This document shows, piece after piece, positions 35,162 through 44,455 of a stretch of 64,000 nt of DNA (positions are counted from its first letter, which is position 1; each line of letters starts with the position of its first letter). The notes beneath the pieces were generated by a model, which saw only the letters and a program-made list of their open reading frames with translations, was not told where the DNA came from and did no database searches. A program made the position numbers and the translations under genes. Source of the DNA: Clostridium massiliamazoniense (lineage in GTDB: Bacteria; Bacillota; Clostridia; Clostridiales; Clostridiaceae); NCBI RefSeq assembly GCF_001403635.1, contig NZ_LN879467.1, positions 616,769 through 680,768 of the forward strand. The letters run 5' to 3'.

Positions 35162-36064
35162 ATGAAGAAGATTTATTGTATAGGAGAATTATTAATAGAC
35201 TTTGTATCAACTGATGGAAATAATTATAGTAAAAAACCAGGAGGAGCTCCAGCAAATGTAGCTGTAGCAGTTAGTAAACTAGAGGGTCAATCATATTTTT
35301 TAGGAGCAGTTGGTGAGGATAACTTTGGAGATTACTTAGAAGAGGTATTAAAAGAAAATAAAGTTAATTGTGATTATCTAAAGAAAGTAGGAAAAACAAC
35401 TTTAGCTATTGTAACTTTAGATAAATCAGGAGAAAGAGCTTTTAATTTTTATAGAGGGTCTGATGGAGAATATATTTTAGATAATAAAATTAATATAGGA
35501 AAAAATAGCATAGTACACTTTGGTTCAGCTACAGGGTTTTTAGAAGGAAAACTTAGGGATAGTTATTATAAACTTCTAGATAGAGCTTATGAAAGTGGAG
35601 CTATAATAAGTTTTGATCCAAATTATCGAAATATGCTAATAGATAATAGATTTTTAAAAGAGTTTATTAATCACTGTGAAAACTTTATGAAAAAAGCAGA
35701 CTTTATAAAAATAAGTGATGAAGAAGTAATGTTATTAACAGAAGAAAATAACCTAGAAAAAGCTATTGAAGTTTTAAAGTCTAGAAATTACAAAGCTGTA
35801 ATAGCCATAACTCTTGGAAAAGAAGGTACTATGGTTATAGAAAATAATAATAGCTATAAAGTTGCTTCTATTAATATAGAGCAGAAAGATTCAACAGGAG
35901 CAGGAGATGCTTTTGTTGGAGGAGTTTTATATATGTTAAGCAAAAGAGAAGATATAACTTATAAGGAAGCTATAGAATTTGGAAATAAAGTAGGAGCTAT
36001 AACCTGTGAAAATTATGGAGCTATACCATCAATTCCAACCTTAAAAGAAGTTAAGAGTAGATAA
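35162..36064 (+). CDS. PfkB-family carbohydrate kinase (fructokinase-like)
   Basis: A 300-aa ribokinase-fold sugar kinase. The N-terminal signature is GGAPANVAVAVSKLEGQSYF and the C-terminal one DSTGAGDAFVGGVL, with the catalytic Asp in GAGD. Substrate side residues such as YRGSDGEY resemble fructokinases. No sugar transporter or hydrolase gene is adjacent. AGGAGG precedes the ATG. Confidence 0.92.
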   Translation: MKKIYCIGELLIDFVSTDGNNYSKKPGGAPANVAVAVSKLEGQSYFLGAVGEDNFGDYLEEVLKENKVNCDYLKKVGKTTLAIVTLDKSGERAFNFYRGSDGEYILDNKINIGKNSIVHFGSATGFLEGKLRDSYYKLLDRAYESGAIISFDPNYRNMLIDNRFLKEFINHCENFMKKADFIKISDEEVMLLTEENNLEKAIEVLKSRNYKAVIAITLGKEGTMVIENNNSYKVASINIEQKDSTGAGDAFVGGVLYMLSKREDITYKEAIEFGNKVGAITCENYGAIPSIPTLKEVKSR

Positions 36065-36155
36065 TAGAATTTTAAATAATGTTTGTATAAAGTATAATAG
36101 ATAAATTATTTAAAATAACAAAGAGAAAGTATTCTAGAAGATTAACTTATTATGC

Positions 36156-36187
36156 AAAAAAAGAGGGGGTTTTCCTCTTTTTATTTT
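36156..36187. terminator. Bidirectional intrinsic terminator
   Basis: aaaaagagg pairs with cctcttttt around gggtttt, with T-rich tail, between the convergent kinase and RsiV-like genes. Confidence 0.85.
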
Positions 36188-36195
36188 TATTAATT

Positions 36196-37017
36196 TTATT
36201 TGATATTATTAATAACATCATTTGGTATAGTAAATTCCACAATCCCCATATATCCTGGAGATACTTCATATTCGTTAAATGATATAACTAGCTCACCTTT
36301 AGTATTTATATAGAAGTTTTGATTTTCTTTTATTTTAGTAAAGTTATCAAAATTAATAGATTCGTCGTCTATAAAATATATTTTTTGAGGATCTTTTTTC
36401 ATTTCATTTTTCATTTGTTCTTTTATATTTTCAGAAATTACATCAATATAGTTTTTACCAGCAAAAATTCCTTTTAGTGATAAAACAGTATTATTTTTTT
36501 TATCTATAGTATAGTATTTTACAGTATTGTATCCAGAAGCTTCTATTTCCTCAGTAGCAATTTTTAATACCATATATTTATTATTATTTACTATAATATC
36601 GTAATCAGAAGAGATGTATATTTTTCCTTTATTATTAATTATTTTATTAAATAATTCTTTCCCTTCTTTTTCAAATTCTTTATTAAGCGTAAATTCTAAT
36701 TCCTTATTTGTTAATCCTACTATCTTTGGTATGGAAATATTTCCATTTTTATTTGTGGATTCAATTTTATAATTAGTGAAATCAATTATATTAATAATTC
36801 CACTTATTATTGGAACTTTCTTTAAATTGCTTGCGAATACCTCATTAATATTAATTCCAATTATTAATATTAGAATTACAATTGAACATACTCCTATTTT
36901 TTTTAGTGATGTTAAATTTTTATTTTCTTTTTTAGAAAGAGAAAAATTTTCAGTTAAATTTATTATGATAATTTTAAGATGATATATTAGTCTTATATTT
37001 TTGTAACTTCTTTTCAT
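36196..37017 (-). CDS. RsiV-like membrane protein (DUF4163/DUF3298 ectodomain)
   Basis: A 273-aa protein with a 38-residue basic N-terminus, one helix (about 41-60) and an extracellular domain. The region after the helix, NLKKVPIISGIINIID, and the domain with INNKGKIYISSDYDIIVNNN and FNEYEVSPGYMGIVEFTIP fit the RsiV/DUF3298 family, whose members are lysozyme-sensing anti-sigma factors. The cytoplasmic part is short and no ECF sigma gene is adjacent, so an anti-sigma role is doubtful. AAGAGGT precedes the ATG. Confidence 0.78.
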   Translation of the reverse strand: MKRSYKNIRLIYHLKIIIINLTENFSLSKKENKNLTSLKKIGVCSIVILILIIGININEVFASNLKKVPIISGIINIIDFTNYKIESTNKNGNISIPKIVGLTNKELEFTLNKEFEKEGKELFNKIINNKGKIYISSDYDIIVNNNKYMVLKIATEEIEASGYNTVKYYTIDKKNNTVLSLKGIFAGKNYIDVISENIKEQMKNEMKKDPQKIYFIDDESINFDNFTKIKENQNFYINTKGELVISFNEYEVSPGYMGIVEFTIPNDVINNIK

Positions 37018-37086
37018 AATTTTACCTCTTAGAACTGTAATTATATATTTAATTTTTTATTATAGGTATGATGTTGTTTTATTATA

Positions 37087-37554
37087 TTATTTTTTAAATT
37101 TTTGACGTTCATATCTTTCTTTGCCTTCTTCATAAGCTAATTTTTCTTCATCTGTTTCAATTATTAGCTCAGGAACAAGTGTTGGTTTTCCATTTTCATC
37201 TAAGGCAACCATAGTGAAGTAGGCAGTTAATGCTCTATTTCTTCTACAGGCTCCAACACATTCTAAACTTTCCACTTCAACAACAACTTTAACTTGCATT
37301 GAAGATTTACCAACATAAACAACTTGTGCAGTACAAGTAAGAAGGTCACCAATAAAAATAGGAAGATGAAACTCTAGTTCATCAACTCTTGCTGTTACTG
37401 TATTAGTATTAGCGTATCTTCTTGATGAGGCATAGGCAGTTGAATCCATTATTTTCATAACTTCACCACCGTGCATATTTCCAGCTATATTTGCTTTATG
37501 TGGCCAAACAACTTCGCTCACTACTATTTTGGAATCTATAGATCTTTTTTGCAT
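37087..37554 (-). CDS. Hotdog-fold acyl-CoA thioesterase (YkhA/YciA type)
   Basis: A 155-aa acyl-CoA hydrolase. The family signature is NMHGGEVMKIMDSTAYASSR, with the active-site His-Gly-Gly and Asp. HLPIFIGDLLTCTAQVVYVG and SMQVKVVVEVE form the following strands. It hydrolyses acyl-CoAs, probably for CoA recycling. AGGAGG precedes the ATG. Single gene. Confidence 0.93.
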   Translation of the reverse strand: MQKRSIDSKIVVSEVVWPHKANIAGNMHGGEVMKIMDSTAYASSRRYANTNTVTARVDELEFHLPIFIGDLLTCTAQVVYVGKSSMQVKVVVEVESLECVGACRRNRALTAYFTMVALDENGKPTLVPELIIETDEEKLAYEEGKERYERQKFKK

Positions 37555-37794
37555 ATAAATATCCTCCTTAAAATATTATCTGTAATAGTTAAAAATAAAT
37601 ATTATTTCAATTTTATATTGAGTTATAATAAATATTTTTTCTAATTTTGAAAAAATTATACTTGTTTTAAAAAAGGTATATTTTATATTGATAATTTTAG
37701 TTATTGGAATATAAATCTAAGGAATAAACTTTATTTATATGGAAAATAATAGTAATATTATAATTAGATTTAGGAATAGAGGGGTAATATAGTT

Positions 37795-38514
37795 ATGGAA
37801 GGAATTGAGAGTGTAAAAAGGGCTAATGAGTTTAAAGAAGGACTTAAAAAGGGCATACCTATTGGTCTTGGATATATATCAGTATCTATAACCTTTGGAA
37901 TGTTAGCAGTGAGAGGTGGCTTAGATATTGGCACTGCTGTACTAATATCTATGACTAATTTAACTTCAGCAGGACAGTTTGCTGGAATAGACTTAATACT
38001 TAATAATGCAATATACATAGAACTTGCATTAACAACATTTATTATAAATATAAGATATTCTTTAATGTCCTTCGCTATTTCACAAAGATTAGAAAAGGTT
38101 TCTCTATTAAAGCGGATGATTTTAAGTTTTGGAATAACAGATGAAACTTATGCTTTAGCATCTCTTGAAATGGGAAAATTAAGCTATAAATTTATGTTGG
38201 GTTTAATAACTTGCCCCTATTTAGGATGGGTTATTGGAACTTTTATTGGAGCAATAAGTACAGCTTTTATGCCAGTAAAGTTACAAGATTCTTTAGGAAT
38301 AGCCTTATATGGAATGTTTTTAGCTATAATAATTCCAGCAAGTAGAAGGGATAATGCTGTATTAAAGGCTATTGTAATTTCCTCTTTAATGAGTATAGGC
38401 TTTTTTTACTTCCCAGTATTAAAAAATATATCTGGTGGATTTTCAATAATAATATGCTCTATAGTTGGTGCTATGATTATGGCTAAATTAAAACCAGTTA
38501 AGGAGGAAAAGTAA
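37795..38514 (+). CDS. azlC: AzlC-family branched-chain amino acid exporter, large subunit
   Basis: A 239-aa membrane protein of about seven helices. Signature blocks are IPIGLGYISVSITFGMLAVR and LTSAGQFAGIDLILNNAIYI, then NIRYSLMSFAISQRLE. With AzlD it exports branched-chain amino acids and analogues. The stop overlaps the azlD start (TAATG), giving tight coupling. GGGGTAATA precedes the ATG. No Lrp-type regulator (AzlB) is adjacent. Confidence 0.93.
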   Translation: MEGIESVKRANEFKEGLKKGIPIGLGYISVSITFGMLAVRGGLDIGTAVLISMTNLTSAGQFAGIDLILNNAIYIELALTTFIINIRYSLMSFAISQRLEKVSLLKRMILSFGITDETYALASLEMGKLSYKFMLGLITCPYLGWVIGTFIGAISTAFMPVKLQDSLGIALYGMFLAIIIPASRRDNAVLKAIVISSLMSIGFFYFPVLKNISGGFSIIICSIVGAMIMAKLKPVKEEK

Positions 38515-38819
38515 TGTATTTAATGATATCTTTAATAATTTTAGCTGTAGTTACTTATATACTAAGAGGTGTTCCTTTAATAATAAATAAACAAATTGAA
38601 TCTAATTACATTAAGTCAGTATTATATTATATGCCCTATTGTGTTTTAGGGGTTATGACATTTCCAAGTGTAATATATAGCACGAGTAATGTTGTATTTT
38701 CAGTAATTGGAGCAATTGTGGGAATAATTTTAGCTTATAAGGGAAAAAGTTTGATTAAGGTTGCTATGGCAAGTGTTGTAGTCATATATTTATTGAATAT
38801 TTTATCTGAAATTTATTAA
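38514..38819 (+). CDS. azlD: AzlD-family branched-chain amino acid exporter, small subunit
   Basis: A 101-aa protein with four hydrophobic helices; TYILRGVPLIINK and YYMPYCVLGVMTFPSVIY are characteristic of AzlD. AAGGAGG lies inside the end of azlC, 7 bases before the ATG. It forms the transporter with AzlC. Confidence 0.93.
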   Translation: MYLMISLIILAVVTYILRGVPLIINKQIESNYIKSVLYYMPYCVLGVMTFPSVIYSTSNVVFSVIGAIVGIILAYKGKSLIKVAMASVVVIYLLNILSEIY

Positions 38820-38847
38820 TTCATATTAAGGAATAAAGGATTATAAG

Positions 38848-38910
38848 AAATGCATAAGAATTATGTTCATTAGTTTTTTGTAGCTAATGAACATAATTCT
38901 TATGCATTTT
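38848..38910 (+). terminator. Very long-stem terminator of azlCD
   Basis: A perfect 26-bp stem (arms 38848-38873 and 38884-38909) closes a 10-base loop that includes tttttt, followed by tttatttg. The stem is much longer than a usual terminator. Confidence 0.8.
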
Positions 38911-39370
38911 ATTTGTAAATTTATTACATAAAATATTTAAAGAAATTTAGTTGATTATTTAAAAATATACATATAAAAAGTCTAAAATTTTATTACTATT
39001 ATAAAAGTTCATAAAGTTAAAGGAAAGTAAAAAAATTATATTTTTTTTATAAATATGCATAGAATAAGTAATTTTTACGAAAAAATGAATTATTTATGTA
39101 TAAAGTATGAAGATGAATGATGAAAATATGACTAATTTTATTATTTTAAGTGGTTTAATATTTTTTCTTAAAGTTATATGCTTAGTTCAAGAACAATAAC
39201 TTAAAAAGCAATTATTTTATGATCAATATTACCAATCAGATGATATAAAGTAATTAAAGTGTTTATGGAGAGAGGTCAAGCCTGTTTAGTAATAGTTATG
39301 ATAAAATAAATTTCTTTTAAAATTGTCCTTAAACTTATATAGTTAGACTTTTTTAGGGAGGAAATTTGTT
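38911..39370 (+). other. Intergenic region before gapN with a possible 30-aa ORF
   Basis: Mostly featureless AT-rich DNA. A frame from ATG 39107 to 39199 encodes a 30-aa peptide with a hydrophobic centre (NFIILSGLIFFLKVICLV) but has no clear ribosome site. Confidence 0.3.
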
Positions 39371-40810
39371 ATGACTAAAATTTACAGAAACATAGTAGAT
39401 GGAAAAGAATATGAAAGACAAAATGAGAAATTTATAGAAATTCATTCACCTATAGATGGATCATTATTGGGTAAAGTTGTGGCTATGAGTCAAAGTGATA
39501 TTGACCGTGTTATGGAAGTATCTAAGAAGAGACAAGAAGAGTGGGCAGCTGTTCCAGTTAATGAAAAGGCAGAAATTCTTTATAAAGTTTCTAATTTATT
39601 GATTGAATGTAAAGAAGAATTTGGAACTCTTTTAGCTAAAGAAGTTGCAAAGTCTAAAAATAGTGCTATAGGTGAAGTAATTAGAACTGCTGATTTATTA
39701 AGATTTACAGCGGATGTAGCTAAATCAATGGAAGGTAGAAGTATTTTAGGAGATAAGTTCCCAGGATTTAAGAAAAATAAATTAACTATGGTTATAAGAG
39801 AACCATTAGGAACAGTTTTAGCTATATCACCTTTTAACTATCCAGTTAATTTAGCAGCTTCAAAAATTGGACCAGCTATAATGGCAGGTAATACAGTAGT
39901 ATTTAAACCAGCTACACAAGGAGCTTTAAGTGGTATTTATTTAGCAGAAATATTCCATAAAGCTGGACTTCCAGCAGGCGTTTTAAACACTGTAACTGGT
40001 AAAGGTAGTGAAATTGGAGATTATTGTGTATGTCATAAAGATATAGACTTCATAAACTTCACAGGAAGTTCAGAAATAGGAAGAAGAATTTCTAATATAA
40101 CAGAAATGAAACCATTATTAATGGAATTAGGTGGTAAGGATGCAGCTATAGTTTTAGAAGATGCTGACTTAGATTTAACAGCTAAAAATATAGTTTCAGG
40201 AGCTTTTTCATATTCAGGTCAAAGATGTACAGCCATCAAAAGAGTGTTAGTTGTAGATGAAGTAGCAGATAAACTAGTTGAAAAAATAAGTGAAAAAATG
40301 AAAGGTCTTAAAATTGGTAATCCAGTATTAGTTCCAGATGCTGATATAGTGCCTTTAATAGATAGTAAGGCTGCTGATTATGTTCAAGACCTTATTGAAG
40401 ATGCAAAATCTAAAGGTGCAAAATTACTTACTGGTGGACATAGAGAAGCTAATATAATTTATCCTACTTTATTTGATTATGTAACATCAAATATGAGGTT
40501 AGCTTGGGAAGAACCATTTGGACCAGTTCTACCAATAATAAGAGTTAAATCTTTAGAGGAAGCTATTAAATTAGCTAATGAATCTGAATATGGATTACAA
40601 TCATCAGTATTTACTAAAGACGTTGATAAGGCTTTTGAAGTTGCCTTAAAACTACAAGTTGGTACAGTACAAGTGAATAATAAAACTGAAAGAGGACCAG
40701 ATCACTTCCCATTCTTAGGAGTTAAATCATCAGGTATGGGAACTCAAGGTATTAGAAATTCAATTGAATCAATGTCAAGACCAAAGGGTATAGTTCTTAA
40801 TCTACATTAA
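39371..40810 (+). CDS. gapN: NADP-dependent non-phosphorylating glyceraldehyde-3-phosphate dehydrogenase
   Basis: Oxidises glyceraldehyde-3-phosphate directly to 3-phosphoglycerate and makes NADPH, bypassing GapA and Pgk. The 479-aa aldehyde dehydrogenase has NFTGSSEIGRRI (cofactor), the general base Glu in LMELGGKDAAIV and catalytic Cys286 in YSGQRCTAIKRVL. The GapN type is indicated by the N-terminal NIVDGKEYER and the C-terminal RGPDHFPFLGVKSSGMGTQG. GGGAGG precedes the ATG. It is followed 77 bases on by a flavin reductase. Confidence 0.95.
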   Translation: MTKIYRNIVDGKEYERQNEKFIEIHSPIDGSLLGKVVAMSQSDIDRVMEVSKKRQEEWAAVPVNEKAEILYKVSNLLIECKEEFGTLLAKEVAKSKNSAIGEVIRTADLLRFTADVAKSMEGRSILGDKFPGFKKNKLTMVIREPLGTVLAISPFNYPVNLAASKIGPAIMAGNTVVFKPATQGALSGIYLAEIFHKAGLPAGVLNTVTGKGSEIGDYCVCHKDIDFINFTGSSEIGRRISNITEMKPLLMELGGKDAAIVLEDADLDLTAKNIVSGAFSYSGQRCTAIKRVLVVDEVADKLVEKISEKMKGLKIGNPVLVPDADIVPLIDSKAADYVQDLIEDAKSKGAKLLTGGHREANIIYPTLFDYVTSNMRLAWEEPFGPVLPIIRVKSLEEAIKLANESEYGLQSSVFTKDVDKAFEVALKLQVGTVQVNNKTERGPDHFPFLGVKSSGMGTQGIRNSIESMSRPKGIVLNLH

Positions 40811-40887
40811 GGTTTAAATATTTTATTTAATCAAAGTATTATATCTTATAGTTTGAGAAAGCGTGAATGGTAGAGAGGTGAGTTATT

Positions 40888-41655
40888 ATGAATAAAGTGC
40901 AAGTTGTAGAAGCTCAAGGTACTGTAGAGCCTTGGAAAGGATTTAAAGACTTTACAGTAAAGAAGAAAGTAATAGAGAGTGAAGAGATATTTACTCTTTA
41001 CTTAGAGCCAACAGATGGCGGGAAGGTTGTTTTGCCAAAGGCAGGACAATTTATAGGTATAAAAGTAAAGAGCGAAGATGAAGAAATGAAAAAAGTTATA
41101 AGAATGTATAGCTTATCAATGAAGCCAAATGAAGATTATTATAGAGTGAGTATAAAGTTAGTTGAGGGTGGAAAAATGACTAACTATTTATTAAATAACA
41201 TAAATGAAGGAGATATATTAGAGGTAACTCCACCAAAAGGACTTTTTACTTTAAATAAAGAAAAAGTGGATAAACCTTTGATTTTATTAGGTGGTGGAAT
41301 TGGAGTAACTCCTGTATTATCCATGTTATATGATGTTGTTGGAACTAGAGATAATGTTCACTTTGTTTATTCATTAAGAAATATGAAAGTTGAGTGTTTC
41401 CTAAAAGAAATTAAAGATTATAGGGAAAAAGGCTTAATAAATGCTAATATATTCTTTACAAGACCTTTAGAAAATGAAGTTGAAGGAAAAGACTTTGATA
41501 GAAAAGGTCGTATAACAAAAGAATGGATAGCTGAGAACTTACCATTAGATGGAGAGTTTTACTTCTGTGGAAATAAAGGATTTACTGAACTTGTACAAAA
41601 TTCTTTATTAGAATTAGGAGTTGAAAAAGATAATATACACTTTGAGTTTTTCTAA
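40888..41655 (+). CDS. Ferredoxin-NADP reductase-like flavoprotein
   Basis: A 255-aa protein with an FAD-binding beta barrel (residues 20-135, RMYSLSMKPN is the RxYS flavin motif) and an NAD(P) domain (LLGGGIGVTPVLSMLY, later FYFCGNKGF). It resembles the reductase half of flavohemoglobin without the globin and lacks the 2Fe-2S domain. The gene follows gapN in the same direction with a gap of 77 bases and no terminator. Its electron acceptor is unknown; GAGGTGA precedes the ATG. Confidence 0.87.
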   Translation: MNKVQVVEAQGTVEPWKGFKDFTVKKKVIESEEIFTLYLEPTDGGKVVLPKAGQFIGIKVKSEDEEMKKVIRMYSLSMKPNEDYYRVSIKLVEGGKMTNYLLNNINEGDILEVTPPKGLFTLNKEKVDKPLILLGGGIGVTPVLSMLYDVVGTRDNVHFVYSLRNMKVECFLKEIKDYREKGLINANIFFTRPLENEVEGKDFDRKGRITKEWIAENLPLDGEFYFCGNKGFTELVQNSLLELGVEKDNIHFEFF

Positions 41656-41680
41656 AAGCTTAATAAAATAATATATAAGT

Positions 41681-41733
41681 AATAAGGCTGTTTTAAAGAT
41701 GATTAACTATCGCTTTGAAGCAGTCTTATTTAA
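41681..41733 (+). terminator. Intrinsic terminator after the gapN pair
   Basis: aataaggctgttttaaag pairs with ctttgaagcagtcttatt, with G-U pairs and a bulge, followed by taattt. Confidence 0.65.
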
Positions 41734-42093
41734 TTTAAGAGAGTAACTTTTATTAATTTTTTTAGTAGATATATATTTGAATGTTCAAAACCTACACTTT
41801 AAAATAAATTAAACTAATTTTGATGCAATTTTGTAAAAATTTCAAATTCAATAAAAAATACAGCAATAACAAAATAGCTTAAATATTTTTGAATCTTATT
41901 GTATTTTATTTCCTGTTATGTTAAAGTTAGTATTGAAATATTGATTATTCAAAGGATACTAAAAATAAATAAGTTTTTAAAGAAAGTTATTGCAACAAGT
42001 CTTGATAATACAATATTAACTTAATTTATATAATTATTATAAATATATAATAAAAAACATAAAATATATTATTAATAAGGGAGAAAACAAAAT
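41734..42093. other. AT-rich intergenic region, nothing recognised
   Basis: No gene, RNA element or strong palindrome was seen before the VanZ-like gene. Confidence 0.5.
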
Positions 42094-42669
42094 ATGAGTC
42101 TAGGTTTATACTATGATGTTAGAAATGTTGTATTGGATAATATTTTTCAAGTTTTAGTAATATCAATACCTATATACTTAATATTTTTATTAATTAATAA
42201 AAGTATATGCAAAAAAACATATGTAAAAAAATATATGTATATTGTAGAATTTGCTCTAATCGGTTATATCATTAGTGTCTTAATTATAACAGAAGTATTT
42301 TCATCTAATTTATTTAATGCAACCTTTAAATTAACCCCTAATCTAATACCTTTAATAACCACTTTAACAGATTTAATTCAATATCCTGGTTCTGTGCTTT
42401 TTCAAGTTATTTTAAATATGATATTCTTTATTCCTTTTGGATTTATATTGATGTTTTTTTCTATAAATGAATATAAACTAATAAAAATATTAAGTAGTGC
42501 TTTTATTTTTTCAAGTATAGTAGAAATGGCTCAATATTTTTCGGGAAGATATGCTGATATTGATGATGTTATATGGAATACACTAGGTGCATTAGTAGGA
42601 ATTATAATATTTAAATTATTACAAAAAATATTTAAGTCTAAATTTTCAAAAATTAATTTTCAAGTCTAA
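42094..42669 (+). CDS. VanZ-family membrane protein
   Basis: A 191-aa protein with five helices. The VanZ-like signature is FIPFGFILMFF, EMAQYFSGRYADIDDVIWNT and LGALVGIIIF in order. VanZ proteins give low teicoplanin resistance in enterococci; relatives in clostridia have no known role. GGGAG precedes the ATG. Ends before a family B terminator repeat. Confidence 0.88.
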   Translation: MSLGLYYDVRNVVLDNIFQVLVISIPIYLIFLLINKSICKKTYVKKYMYIVEFALIGYIISVLIITEVFSSNLFNATFKLTPNLIPLITTLTDLIQYPGSVLFQVILNMIFFIPFGFILMFFSINEYKLIKILSSAFIFSSIVEMAQYFSGRYADIDDVIWNTLGALVGIIIFKLLQKIFKSKFSKINFQV

Positions 42670-42735
42670 TTATAGAAGTATTATACAAATGAGTGTAGAT
42701 TGATAAAGAATAAATTATCATTACTTTTTTTCATC

Positions 42736-42798
42736 TGCCGAGATAGCTAGATAAAAGGCAGGGAGGATGTATCTGTAATTTGGTACATCCTCTTTTTT
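42736..42798. repeat. Family B repeat, copy 3 (terminator-like)
   Basis: ccgagatagctagataaaag, gcaggga, then arms gaggatgtat and gtacatcctc (one G-U-type change) and a strong tttttt tail. It follows the VanZ gene and would end its transcript. Confidence 0.82.
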
Positions 42799-42908
42799 CA
42801 TGTATGGATAGTTGATAGGGGATTATTAAAAGAGGAGGAAAAGTATATTATTGTTATTACTTAAGTATAATTAAAAGAATAATTCTACTTAAAGGAGACA
42901 CTTAAATA

Positions 42909-44444
42909 ATGATTAAAGATATAATTACATTATTTATGAGCAAAAGGGAATTTTTTGTAGAGCTTCTCTTAGAACACTTAGGTATTTCATTAATATCTAT
43001 AATTATTGCAAGCTGTATTGGATTGATTATAGGAATAATAGTTAGTGAAAAGGAAAAAAGCTCAAAATTTATTTTAGGAATAATTAATTTCCTTTACACA
43101 ATTCCATCAATATCTCTCTTAGGTTTTTTAATTCCCTTTTCAGGGATAGGGAATAAAACAGCTATAATTGCTTTAACAATTTATGCACTTTTACCTATGG
43201 TTAGAAATACTTATACAGGTATAAGTAATGTTGATAAGAGGCTTATAGAAGCAGCAGAGGGAATGGGGAGTACAAAGATGCAAATACTGTTTAAGTTAAA
43301 GTTACCTTTAGCTGTGCCAGTAATAATGTCTGGATTACGTAATATGGCAACTATGACCATAGCTCTTGGTGGTATTGCTTCTTTTATAGGGGCAGGAGGT
43401 TTAGGGGTAGCCATTTATAGAGGAATAACAACAAATAATTCAATAATGACCATAACAGGAAGCTTATTAATAGCATTTTTAGCTTTAGGAGTAGATTTTA
43501 TTTTAGGAGTAATTGAGAGGGCTTTCTGTAAAAGAAAAACACTTAGGAATAATAAAAAAACAAGTACTTTAATTTTAATAGGACTAATAATCATAGTAGT
43601 TTTAGGAGCTTCTATGAATATTGGAAAAAAAGACAGTATTAACATAGGAACTAAACCAATGACAGAGCAATATATAATTAGTTCTATGTTAAAGGAGGTT
43701 ATTGAACAAGAAACAGACTTAAGTGTAAATTTAACACAAGGTGTAGGAGGAGGAACAGCTAATATTATGCCAGCAATGGAAAAGGGTGAATTTCATATGT
43801 ATCCAGAGTATACCTGTACAGGATGGAATATGGTGTTAAAACATGAGGGCTTTTATGATGAAACTATGTATGAAAAATTAAAGGAAGAATATAAGGAAAA
43901 ATATAATTTTACTTGGACTGGTATTTGGGGATTCAATGATTCTTTTGGTTTAGCAGTTAGAAAAGATATTGCTGAAAAATATAACTTAAAAACTTATTCA
44001 GACCTTGCAAAAATATCAGATAAACTTACTTTTGGAGCTGAATATGATTTTTATGAAAGACCAGATGGGTATAAAGCTTTTTGTGAAAAATATGGGTTTA
44101 ATTTTAAAGATACAAAAGACTTAGATATAGGACTAAAGTATAAGGCAATCAATGAAGGTAAGGTTGACGTTATGGATGTATTTACTACAGATGGACAACT
44201 ATCCAATGCTGAAGTTGTAGTTTTAGAAGATGATAAAAACTTTTTTTCTTCATCTATGTGTGCTATGGTTGTAAGAAATGATATTTTAGAAAAGTATCCA
44301 GAGCTTAATGACGTATTTAAGAAAATAGAGGGAATTTTAAATGATGAAAAGATGGCTGAACTAAATTATGAAGTAGAAACTAAAGGTAGAGAAGCAGAAG
44401 AGGTGGCTCATGAATTTTTAGTTGATTTAGGAATTATTAAATAA
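42909..44444 (+). CDS. Osmoprotectant ABC transporter, permease fused to substrate-binding protein (OpuB/OpuC type)
   Basis: A 511-aa fusion. Residues 1-205 are a binding-protein-dependent permease with the EAA loop EAAEGMGSTKMQILFKLKLP. After a helix (about 215-235), residues 245-510 form the OpuAC-type glycine betaine/choline/carnitine-binding domain (MTEQYIISSMLKEVIEQ, MYPEYTCTGWN, KVDVMDVFTTDGQL). Aromatic residues for quaternary-ammonium binding are present. The ATPase gene follows after 11 bases. A role in osmotic or choline uptake is likely. Confidence 0.94.
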   Translation: MIKDIITLFMSKREFFVELLLEHLGISLISIIIASCIGLIIGIIVSEKEKSSKFILGIINFLYTIPSISLLGFLIPFSGIGNKTAIIALTIYALLPMVRNTYTGISNVDKRLIEAAEGMGSTKMQILFKLKLPLAVPVIMSGLRNMATMTIALGGIASFIGAGGLGVAIYRGITTNNSIMTITGSLLIAFLALGVDFILGVIERAFCKRKTLRNNKKTSTLILIGLIIIVVLGASMNIGKKDSINIGTKPMTEQYIISSMLKEVIEQETDLSVNLTQGVGGGTANIMPAMEKGEFHMYPEYTCTGWNMVLKHEGFYDETMYEKLKEEYKEKYNFTWTGIWGFNDSFGLAVRKDIAEKYNLKTYSDLAKISDKLTFGAEYDFYERPDGYKAFCEKYGFNFKDTKDLDIGLKYKAINEGKVDVMDVFTTDGQLSNAEVVVLEDDKNFFSSSMCAMVVRNDILEKYPELNDVFKKIEGILNDEKMAELNYEVETKGREAEEVAHEFLVDLGIIK

Positions 44445-44455
44445 GGGGTTTGCAT

